From Pyrinomonadaceae bacterium (GTDB taxonomy: Bacteria > Acidobacteriota > Blastocatellia > Pyrinomonadales > Pyrinomonadaceae), in assembly GCA_028284415.1 (NCBI GenBank), contig JANQRU010000004.1, forward strand, positions 186,001 to 250,000: a DNA stretch of 64,000 bases. Reading direction: 5' to 3'. The notes under the pieces are model-generated. The model was not told where the DNA came from, did no database searches, and worked only from the letters and a program-made list of their open reading frames with translations. The position numbers and the translations under genes are program-made. Shown piece by piece: positions 53,601-59,780 of the stretch (positions are counted from its first letter, which is position 1; every line of letters begins with the position of its first letter).

Positions 53601-53986
53601 AAGATGTGAACAACGATGGAACTAACTTCCCGGATCGTCCATACTTAGCACCTGGAATTCCTATTGAAAGAAATGCTTTCAGAGATCGTCCAATTTATGA
53701 CGTTGACTTGAGAGTTCAAAAAGGATTTAACTTTGATGAGCGTAAGCGTCTTATCTTAACGGCTGAATTCTTTAACGTATTCAACTTAGCGAATATCCAG
53801 ATCAATAATCCGGACAATAACAATAACCGACGCTTCTGCTTGGCTCGTAATGAGGCTTGCGGATTGAACGGTCCTACAAATCCGAACTTCTTGCAAATCC
53901 GTGATGGAAATGGAAACTTCATTCTCGGTAATGCATTAGGTTCACCAATCTTCCAATCACAATTAGGTGTTAGATTCGAATTCTAA
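50654..53986 (+). CDS. Oar-type TonB-dependent receptor with N-terminal carboxypeptidase-regulatory domain
   Basis: A 1110-residue outer-membrane protein with a signal peptide (to about 26, GQVFAQ), a CarboxypepD_reg-like domain (about 33-115, TGQITGVVKDSNDAVVPNATV), a plug (about 115-250, DNDEISKLPLNGRRFQDLATLTPNVE) and a long barrel that ends QLGVRFEF. It is related to but clearly different from the receptor at 6970, being about 160 residues shorter and having the LPLNGRRF plug motif. Ribosome site AAAGAGG. It is preceded by a long leader and followed by a terminator. Ligand unknown. Confidence 0.92.
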   Translation: MINKISTKIFMLTILCLTLGIGQVFAQSQASTGQITGVVKDSNDAVVPNATVKIVNKNTGATRTATTNENGSYQFVLLLPGVYTVSANASGFAEQSLEATVNVGRIVKVDFALGVGDVSAVVNVTGDEVQTTVSQPDSVLDNDEISKLPLNGRRFQDLATLTPNVEIDPQRGQLSIGGQKGIDLAINVDGGDFTQPFFGGIRGGERSNFSFTLPQEAVREFQVVSAGYSAEFGRATGGVINVATKGGTNNFSGSAFYNVRADSLSRTNEFADALIASSGVVDPEVAPTRHQFGGSFGGPIVKDKFFFFGTYEQQNLEVTRIATDSDLQDNTIVNPGVPLRPEEQAVLDFFRTQEEEFILTNDVYAGSIRIDGNLNDKNNANFRFNFSRNDANNAVNTGETETDPRTDNALSNDGIEGSRTYTFVGQWTSFLNSVFTNEFRGQYSRGERPRLSNSLIPNVESNLLDFGQRSFLPTTQFDTRLQLSNNVIAIWGDHTAKFGVDYQRIRAEQTFGFGQNGRFFIFPTSGTLETDRNGNPLRVGGYFLGGDRNILTAMSTLRLIDAMDRNRSYFGRFDDVRSDNNNYTRQIGNLEAAFTMQELALFAQDSWKIAPNFTLNYGLRLSKQYNPQPELGNTALINAIQGVNFPLVGGTVDPTTIPDSPWQIGPRLGFAWDVDNDGKSVIRGYAGMFYSRTPLLLFAGAFNNYRTTPGDLGATFVRFTGFTAAQQAAFDAANPQYTAIVGNGVAPTTVYRLFAVAGIDLNTFALDNLPILSVDQLTAVNQALINAGGAAPSALGAFTGSRPFAIADDYENPTSVQLGIGYERQITKDFFIGFDYANVNAYNRQLNQNINLPVANIVTANSRRPDYQDRRVINELGDITLRTSNGRSLYQAFTIRTRFQSRWFRFQANYVLSRNLSDDDNERSATGFNADDPYNRTADYNYSNLDRRHRFTASPIFFLPYGFEVSSAIRLRSGRPVDAIIDQDVNNDGTNFPDRPYLAPGIPIERNAFRDRPIYDVDLRVQKGFNFDERKRLILTAEFFNVFNLANIQINNPDNNNNRRFCLARNEACGLNGPTNPNFLQIRDGNGNFILGNALGSPIFQSQLGVRFEF

Positions 53987-54015
53987 ACCTTCTTTGTAAA
54001 ATAGAAGATTTTTGC

Positions 54016-54049
54016 GGTGCATTTTCCTAGGAAAGTGCACCATTTTTTT
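54016..54049 (+). terminator. Terminator after the second receptor
   Basis: A stem GGTGCATTTTCC / GGAAAGTGCACC with one mismatch, followed by seven T (after an A). Confidence 0.88.
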
Positions 54050-54118
54050 GACCTAAAACAACTTTTCCTAAATCTACTTTTGCATTAATTATTATTTTTA
54101 CGGTTTAATTTTTCTCTA

Positions 54119-55210
54119 ATGCGAATTCTTCAAGTCAGTTCAGCAAAAACTTTCGGTGGTGGAGAAAAACACCTCGTTGATCTGTGCAAAGGACTATTTG
54201 ATAAAAACCATGATGTTTTTGTTGCAATTCGCAAGGAATGCCATTGGAAAAACTGGCTTGATTTTTTACCGAAAGAAAACATTTTTACCGTGCCGCTTAA
54301 AAATTCCTTAGATTTTTTCTCTTCAAAAAGACTTGCAAGACTTATTCGTGAAAAAAACATCGAAATTATTCACGCACATCTTGCCAGAGATTATCCAATA
54401 GCAAGTCTTGCCGTTCGTTTTGAACCAAAAGCAAAACTTATACTGACTCGCCATGTACTTTTTCCGATGAAAGGAATTCATAAAATCTCGCTCAAAAATG
54501 TTTCAAAAGTAATTGCCGTTTCCAAAGCTGCTGAGAAAAACCTAAAGAGGACATTTCCATCTGAAAAAATCATCCACGTTCCAAACGGAATTAAAATTGA
54601 AAAATTTGCAGACGTAAACAGAGCTGAATTAGGTAAAGACTTTCGTTTCAAACACAATATTTCTTTTGACACAAAACTCGTCGGAACAGTCGGCGAGCTA
54701 AAAGAATTAAAAGGACAGAAAGATTTTATTCTTGCGGCAAATGAAATTACTCGAAAAAAGCCAGACACACATTTTATAGTTGTTGGTAAAGATAATTCTT
54801 CTGATAAAATTTTTTATAAAGAATTAACTAGTTTAATAAAAAACTTTAATCTTGAAGAAAAATTTACATTTTTAGACTGGGTTGACGACACTGTTCCGCT
54901 TCTATCATCCTTAGATGTTTTTGTTTCGCCCTCATATTCAGAAAGCTTTGGGTTAGCAATTTTGGAAGCTATGGCAAATGGTTGTGCAATCGTTTCAACT
55001 GAAACAGAAGGAGCAAAAGAATTGATTCGAGACGACTTTTCAGGAAAATTAGTACCAATTGAGAATTCTAATGAACTAGCAAATGCAATATATACAATAC
55101 TGAAAAACCGCAGTAATTTTGGTAAAAATGCACAAAGCTCCGCCAGAGAAAATTTTAGCCTCGAAAAGATGATTGAAAAGACTGAAAAACTCTATGAGAA
55201 AATACTTTGA
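54119..55210 (+). CDS. Glycosyltransferase family 4 (GT-B fold)
   Basis: A 363-residue cytosolic GT-B enzyme. The N-terminal half opens MRILQVSSAKTFGGGEKHLVDLCKGL; the C-terminal GT4 half has VGTVGELKELKGQKDFILAA (nucleotide-sugar binding) and the catalytic FVSPSYSESFGLAILEAMANGCAIVST with the E-x7-E motif. It transfers a sugar from a nucleotide donor to lipid, protein or small acceptors. It ends by overlapping the convergent DUF2064 gene by 19 bases, at the edge of the arsenosugar locus; membership of that pathway is possible but unproven. A lipopolysaccharide role is the main alternative. Confidence 0.87.
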   Translation: MRILQVSSAKTFGGGEKHLVDLCKGLFDKNHDVFVAIRKECHWKNWLDFLPKENIFTVPLKNSLDFFSSKRLARLIREKNIEIIHAHLARDYPIASLAVRFEPKAKLILTRHVLFPMKGIHKISLKNVSKVIAVSKAAEKNLKRTFPSEKIIHVPNGIKIEKFADVNRAELGKDFRFKHNISFDTKLVGTVGELKELKGQKDFILAANEITRKKPDTHFIVVGKDNSSDKIFYKELTSLIKNFNLEEKFTFLDWVDDTVPLLSSLDVFVSPSYSESFGLAILEAMANGCAIVSTETEGAKELIRDDFSGKLVPIENSNELANAIYTILKNRSNFGKNAQSSARENFSLEKMIEKTEKLYEKIL

Positions 55211-55872
55211 AAATTTTCCTTTATCCAATCAAAAGTTTTTGATGCTCGCCTACGTGAATTTTCGTTATGAAATAATTCGTTTCCTAATTTTTCCAAATCT
55301 CTCGGTTCATCTATATCGTACCAGCTTGGAACTTCCCGTAAATGAAGCCCCAAATCCATAATATTTTGCCATACTTGCTCAAAGGTATCGGTTGAGCTCC
55401 ATTCGACATTTTCAAAAATCCGCTCATCCATTTTCCTTAGACCGATTAAATAGAAACCACCATCTGTTGTTTTTCCCAAAACAACATCGGTTTCAATTTC
55501 AAGAAATTCGAACGCTTGTTCCAGATAATCAGTCGGAAAAGTCGGGCTATCTGTTCCGATCATTAAAATTGCATCTGTTCCTTTTTCAAAAACGAATTTT
55601 AAAGCGTTGAGCATTTTTTCGCCCAAGTTTTCACCTTTTTGTTCGATAAGCGTCGGATTATGTTGTAAAATCGTATCTAATCTACTCTTTTCAACAAAAG
55701 GTGAAACAGCTATAAATAGATTTTCCGTTATTGTATATGCTTTATTCTCAGCATCTTGCAAAAATGCTGTTGAAATTCGTGCGGATTGCTCTGGGCTTAG
55801 TTTCGGTTGAAGACGGGTTTTAACTTTTCCCGCCTCAGGAACTTTAGCCATTATGATGATTGCTTTTTTCAT
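55192..55872 (-). CDS. DUF2064/TIGR04282-type glycosyltransferase associated with arsenosugar biosynthesis
   Basis: A 226-residue GT-A-like protein. MKKAIIIMAKVPEAGKVKTRLQPKLSPEQSARIS is the family's opening nucleotide-binding segment; DAILMIGTDSPTFPTDYLEQAF contains the Asp-x-Asp-like acidic motif, and VVLGKTTDGGFYLIGLRKMDERIFENVEWSS is the characteristic middle block. Its stated association is with arsM and arsS genes in many bacteria, which is matched here by arsM 68 bases away on the opposite strand. It may attach the sugar or a side chain to an arsenosugar precursor; the reaction is not established. Confidence 0.85.
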   Translation of the reverse strand: MKKAIIIMAKVPEAGKVKTRLQPKLSPEQSARISTAFLQDAENKAYTITENLFIAVSPFVEKSRLDTILQHNPTLIEQKGENLGEKMLNALKFVFEKGTDAILMIGTDSPTFPTDYLEQAFEFLEIETDVVLGKTTDGGFYLIGLRKMDERIFENVEWSSTDTFEQVWQNIMDLGLHLREVPSWYDIDEPRDLEKLGNELFHNENSRRRASKTFDWIKENFQSIFS

Positions 55873-55940
55873 ATTGGAATAATTTCAGTATTTGTTGACA
55901 TTTATAATAAGAATTCTATAGGAGAAAATACAAATAATTT

Positions 55941-57101
55941 ATGCCACCATATGATTTAGATGTCGAAGCGGCAGTAAAAGAACGCTATGGCGAAGCGGCA
56001 AAAGCTGTCGAACCTGCACTTTGTTGCCCCGTTGAATATGATCCTCAATTTCTTAAAATTTTACCCGACGAAATCGTCGAACGCGACTATGGATGCGGCG
56101 ATCCTTCGGCGTATGTAAAAGAAGGGGAAACCGTTTTGGATTTAGGTTCAGGCGGCGGAAAGATTTGCTACATCGCTTCGCAAATAGTTGGAAAAAAGGG
56201 CAGAGTTATCGGTGTTGATACAAACACTGAAATGCTCGGCTTAGCGAACAAATACCGTGATGAATTAGCAGAAAAGATCGGTTACGGAAACGTCGAATTT
56301 CGCTATGGCAAGATTCAGGATTTAAAGTTGAATCTGGATTTGGTAAACGATTACTTAAAAGATAATCCGATAAGTTCAGCCGAAGATTTTGCCAATTACG
56401 AATCATTCGTGCAGAAATCTAAAGCGGAAAATTCGCTAATCGAAAGCGATTCGATTGATGTTATTTTATCGAATTGCGTTTTGAACTTAGTTAAACCTGA
56501 ATTTAAGGAACAAATGTTTGAAGAGATGTTTCGTGTGCTCAAACGCGGTGGACGAGTTGCAATTTCTGACATCGTAGCAGACGAAGACGTTCCGCAACAT
56601 TTGCAAGATGACCCAGAACTTTGGAGCGGTTGTATTTCGGGAGCATTCCGCGAAGATAAATTTATCGAAGCATTTGAAAAAGCAGGTTTCTACGGAATGG
56701 AAATCGTCAAACGTGACGAAAAACCTTGGCAAACCGTTGAGGGAATTGAATTTCGCTCCGTAACGGTCGTCGCCTACAAAGGCAAGCAGGGCGAATGTCT
56801 GGAGCGAAACCAAGCCGTAATTTACAAAGGACCGTGGAAAAAAGTTCTTGATGATGACGGGCATATGCTCGAACGTGGAGCTCGAATGGCGGTTTGTGAT
56901 AAGACTTTCAAAATCTACGGCAAAGAACCTTATGCTTCGCAGATCGAACTCATCGAACCGCTCGAAGAGATTGCCCTCGAAAACGCAGAAGAATTCGATT
57001 GCAAACGAACCGCCAAACGCCATCCGCGAGAAACAAAAGGAATGGATTACAACCTAACCGCAGAAGGTGAGAATTGTGGAATTGATGGAGATTGCTGTTA
57101 G
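55941..57101 (+). CDS. arsM: Arsenite S-adenosylmethionine methyltransferase (ArsM)
   Basis: A 386-residue class I methyltransferase. The SAM motif is VLDLGSGGGKICYIAS (about 65-80). The arsenic-binding cysteines of the family are present: ALCCPVEY (Cys28-29), DYGCGDPS (Cys52), SNCVLNL (Cys179) and WSGCISGAF (Cys231). The C-terminal 100 residues contain the ArsM-type tail domain, and the chain ends CGIDGDCC. ArsM methylates As(III) to mono-, di- and trimethyl species; in arsenosugar clusters its dimethyl product feeds ArsS. It starts 68 bases from the divergent glycosyltransferase and is followed by a repeat block and the AhpD-like gene. Confidence 0.93.
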   Translation: MPPYDLDVEAAVKERYGEAAKAVEPALCCPVEYDPQFLKILPDEIVERDYGCGDPSAYVKEGETVLDLGSGGGKICYIASQIVGKKGRVIGVDTNTEMLGLANKYRDELAEKIGYGNVEFRYGKIQDLKLNLDLVNDYLKDNPISSAEDFANYESFVQKSKAENSLIESDSIDVILSNCVLNLVKPEFKEQMFEEMFRVLKRGGRVAISDIVADEDVPQHLQDDPELWSGCISGAFREDKFIEAFEKAGFYGMEIVKRDEKPWQTVEGIEFRSVTVVAYKGKQGECLERNQAVIYKGPWKKVLDDDGHMLERGARMAVCDKTFKIYGKEPYASQIELIEPLEEIALENAEEFDCKRTAKRHPRETKGMDYNLTAEGENCGIDGDCC

Positions 57102-57102
57102 T

Positions 57103-57179
57103 CATTTATCATTGAACATTAATCATTTATCAAAAAATGACAACAAATGTTCAATGATAAATGGTAGATGATAAATGAT
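57103..57179. repeat. Nested inverted repeats in the arsM to AhpD-like spacer
   Basis: An 18-bp perfect inverted repeat, CATTTATCATTGAACATT (57103-57120) with its reverse complement at 57146-57163, plus TCATTTATCA (57123-57132) with TGATAAATGA (57170-57179). It occupies nearly the whole spacer and reaches the next start codon. Confidence 0.85.
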
Positions 57180-57509
57180 ATGAGTTATTACGAAGAAGAA
57201 GATTTAGAAAGATTCGGTGAGGTTGGGAAACACGCTCCCGAATTGTTTGAAAAATTTATGGATTGGTATCAAGCGTGCCAAGAAGAAGGTGCTTTATCCA
57301 AACGCGAAAAAGCACTAATCGGCTTAGCCGTCGCCGTTACAATCCAATGCCCGTATTGCATAGACGCTTACACCAACAGCAGTCTCGAAAACGGCTCAAA
57401 TATGGAGCAAATGACCGAAGCAATGCACCTCGCATCAGCCATTCGTGGCGGTGCTTCACTAATACACGGCGTTCAATCTCATAACGCTCACGATAAGATT
57501 TCGATGTAA
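57180..57509 (+). CDS. Carboxymuconolactone-decarboxylase/AhpD-like protein associated with arsenosugar biosynthesis
   Basis: A 109-residue protein read from ATG 57180 (an in-frame ATG 12 bases upstream lies in the repeat). The AhpD-like helical core shows KREKALIGLAVAVTIQCPYCIDAYTNSSLENG, with the CxxC redox pair but Tyr where classical AhpD has a His after it, and AMHLASAIRGGASLIHG. Peroxidase-like proteins of this subgroup are regularly found between arsM and arsS. It may protect or reduce arsenic-thiol intermediates. Role unproven. Confidence 0.85.
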   Translation: MSYYEEEDLERFGEVGKHAPELFEKFMDWYQACQEEGALSKREKALIGLAVAVTIQCPYCIDAYTNSSLENGSNMEQMTEAMHLASAIRGGASLIHGVQSHNAHDKISM

Positions 57510-57541
57510 AGACTTTATGTTAAAGCATTAGGAGAAAACAA

Positions 57542-57955
57542 ATGTTGAGGAAAAGCCTTTTTATCTTACTTGCGTCAGTCTTGTTTCTTTCATGTAAAGC
57601 ATCAGGCGTTAAAGAAACCGTTTCAATCAATAGTCTGCAAATCACAACTCCTTTGACCTTAAAAGAAGTTCTGAAGATGAAAGATGGCGGAACCGTCGGC
57701 GTAAAAATGTCTGACAGCAACGGAAATAATTTTTCTTTTTGCATTGATGGAAGAGTTGAAGTTAAACCACCTCGCAAAATCTTTTTCGGTGCAATACATC
57801 CGAGCGAAGAAGGAGCTAAAGAATTAGCTATTTCCGGACAAGACGAGAAAAATCTATTGAAGATATTGAAAATTTGGCGGGCAGAAAACTCCAACGAAAA
57901 AGCGAGAAACCTTGCAGAGATTGACAGAATTATAAAAACACTCGAAAAAAGATGA
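57542..57955 (+). CDS. Uncharacterised putative lipoprotein translationally coupled to arsS
   Basis: A 137-residue protein with a lipoprotein signal (MLRKSLFILLASVLFLSCKA, lipobox LFLSC, Cys18). The mature chain has a beta-rich middle (LTLKEVLKMKDGGTVGVKMSDSN, FSFCIDGRVEVKPPRKIFFG) and a Lys/Asn/Glu-rich helical end (LLKILKIWRAENSNEKARNLAEIDRI). I do not recognise a family. It has a GGAG ribosome site, 32 bases follow the AhpD-like stop, and its final codons overlap the arsS start by 4 bases, so it belongs to the arsenosugar operon. Function unknown. Confidence 0.75.
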   Translation: MLRKSLFILLASVLFLSCKASGVKETVSINSLQITTPLTLKEVLKMKDGGTVGVKMSDSNGNNFSFCIDGRVEVKPPRKIFFGAIHPSEEGAKELAISGQDEKNLLKILKIWRAENSNEKARNLAEIDRIIKTLEKR

Positions 57956-58947
57956 TTCCAAAAACAGAAAAGACAAGACCATTTCCACAGACAACTATTA
58001 GTTTTGATAAAAAATTGCGAGAAAATGATTTAAGTTTAAAGGCTATTGCTGTCGAAATTCTTCAAGTTAATGTTGGTAAGTTATGTAATCAGGCTTGCAA
58101 ACATTGTCATGTTGATGCCAGTCCAAAACGGACAGAGATAATGCAACGCGAGACGATTGATGCTTGTCTAAAAGTTTTGCGTGAACACAAAATTCCAACG
58201 CTTGATATGACAGGCGGTGCTCCCGAGATGATTCCCGATTTTCGCTATTTTGTAACTGAAGCAAGAAAAATGGGAACAAACGTTATGGTCAGGCATAATT
58301 TGACCGTGATGTTTGAGGAAGGTAGAGAAGATTTAGCGGAATTTTTTGCGGAAAATGAGGTTGAGGTTGTGTGCAGTTTGCCGTATTTCATGCAACAGCA
58401 AACCGATGCTCAACGGGGCAAAGGTGTATTTGATAAATCAGTTGAGGCATTGAAAAAACTAAATACAGTTGGTTATGGAAAAGATGAGAGCGGATTGATC
58501 TTAAATCTCGTTTATAATCCTGTCGGAGCATTTTTGCCGCCCGAACAATCTGCTATCGAAGCTGACTTCAAACGCGAATTAAAAAACCGTTATGACATTG
58601 TTTTCAATAATCTATACACCATCACAAATATGCCGATCGCAAGATATTTAGATTGGTTAAGGCGTTCGGGAAACGAAAAAAGCTATATGCAAAAGCTCGT
58701 TAACGCGTTTAATCCGACAACGGTTGATGGACTGATGTGCCGCAACACTTTGAGTGTTGATTGGCTTGGTAATCTCTACGATTGCGATTTTAATCAAATG
58801 CTCGAAATTCCTGTTTCACTAGAAGTTGGACAAACGATTCAAGACTTTAATCCCGAGACATTTTTTGGACGTGAAATTATGACAAATTCACATTGCTTCG
58901 GATGCACAGCAGGTTCAGGCTCAAGTTGTGGCGGAACTGTTGCTTAG
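57952..58947 (+). CDS. arsS: Arsenosugar biosynthesis radical SAM protein ArsS
   Basis: A 331-residue radical SAM enzyme. The [4Fe-4S] motif is KLCNQACKHCHVDASPKRTE (Cys45, Cys49, Cys52), and the GGAPEM motif appears as DMTGGAPEMIPDFRYF. The C-terminal cysteine-rich part (LMCRNTL, LYDCDFNQML, SHCFGCTAGSGSSCGGTVA) is the ArsS signature. ArsS attaches 5'-deoxyadenosyl to dimethylarsenic to start arsenosugar synthesis in cyanobacteria and others. Some relatives are selenoproteins; this one reads Cys throughout and ends in TAG. Its 3' end overlaps the convergent aminotransferase gene by 27 bases. Confidence 0.95.
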   Translation: MIPKTEKTRPFPQTTISFDKKLRENDLSLKAIAVEILQVNVGKLCNQACKHCHVDASPKRTEIMQRETIDACLKVLREHKIPTLDMTGGAPEMIPDFRYFVTEARKMGTNVMVRHNLTVMFEEGREDLAEFFAENEVEVVCSLPYFMQQQTDAQRGKGVFDKSVEALKKLNTVGYGKDESGLILNLVYNPVGAFLPPEQSAIEADFKRELKNRYDIVFNNLYTITNMPIARYLDWLRRSGNEKSYMQKLVNAFNPTTVDGLMCRNTLSVDWLGNLYDCDFNQMLEIPVSLEVGQTIQDFNPETFFGREIMTNSHCFGCTAGSGSSCGGTVA

Positions 58948-59760
58948 TTTTTTGTTTATTGCATTCGTTAAATCGTGTAGGTCACTTTTAAATTTAATTT
59001 CTCTTTCAAAATTGGAAACCTGCACAACATTTATGCCTGAAGATGTTAAAAATAAATACTCTACATCCCTAAATAATTCGTTTATTTCTTTTTCAACTTC
59101 ATCAACTTTATAGCTTTCCAACAAAAATTCTCTGGTTGTTCCAGCGAGACATCCTGTTTTTAGACTTGGCGTAAAAAGCATTTCTTTGTCGTATTCATAC
59201 CAAAAAATGTTTGCCATGCATGCAGAAACTATTTGATTTTTTTCATTGATTCGAATTGCTTCATCAAAGCCATTTTTTTTAGCATCTTCCAAAGCCAATA
59301 TATTTTCCAGATAATTGCAAGATTTAGTACCTGCGAGCGGTGAATTTGAATTTACTGTAAAAGGCGAAAGCGTAAGGGAAATGTTCTGTTTTACCTTTCG
59401 AGAATCAGCGGTTTGAATTACGAGACTTGTCCTGTCTAAATTTGATGCTTCCCAGATTTTACTTGATGATTCGTCAAAAAAAGTCATTCGACATCTGCCG
59501 TTTTTGACACTATTTTTCTTGATAATTTCAGCTAAAGATTTCTTTACTTTTTTCTCTGTAAACTCTGATAAATCAATATTTAATTTTTCAGAACTATCAT
59601 TTAATCGGCTCCAATGTTTTTCCCAGAGAAAAGGCTTTGAATTATAAATTGCAATGGTTGTAAAAACACCTTTTCCATAAAGTGCGGCAGATGAAATAGC
59701 ATTTATTTTTGTATCTTGAGCAGGAAAAAGTTTGTGATTTAAGGACACAAATTTGTGCAT
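58921..59760 (-). CDS. Class IV aminotransferase family protein (aminodeoxychorismate lyase-like)
   Basis: A 279-residue fold-type IV PLP enzyme homologue. The start KFVSLNHKLFPAQDTKINAISSAALYGKGVFTTIAIYN is typical of the PabC/IlvE/DAAT group. The PLP Lys is expected in SPLAGTKSCNYLENILALEDAKKNGFDEAIRI (Lys in GTKS). The conserved Glu that normally contacts the cofactor ring nitrogen (GxVxE before NIF) is replaced: NQIVSACMANIFW. That suggests altered or lost chemistry. It overlaps arsS by 27 bases on the other strand; it lies 20 bases downstream of the sensor kinase gene and could be co-transcribed with it. Confidence 0.8.
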   Translation of the reverse strand: MHKFVSLNHKLFPAQDTKINAISSAALYGKGVFTTIAIYNSKPFLWEKHWSRLNDSSEKLNIDLSEFTEKKVKKSLAEIIKKNSVKNGRCRMTFFDESSSKIWEASNLDRTSLVIQTADSRKVKQNISLTLSPFTVNSNSPLAGTKSCNYLENILALEDAKKNGFDEAIRINEKNQIVSACMANIFWYEYDKEMLFTPSLKTGCLAGTTREFLLESYKVDEVEKEINELFRDVEYLFLTSSGINVVQVSNFEREIKFKSDLHDLTNAINKKLSNSSATT

Positions 59761-59780
59761 TGAAAAATTTTTTAATTAAA

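Noticed and set aside
56487..57023. 178-residue ORF antisense to arsM
   Set aside because: Shadow frame of a well-conserved gene.
57952..58947. Selenocysteine in ArsS
   Set aside because: Some ArsS are selenoproteins, but the frame has Cys codons at the signature, no in-frame TGA, and a normal TAG stop.
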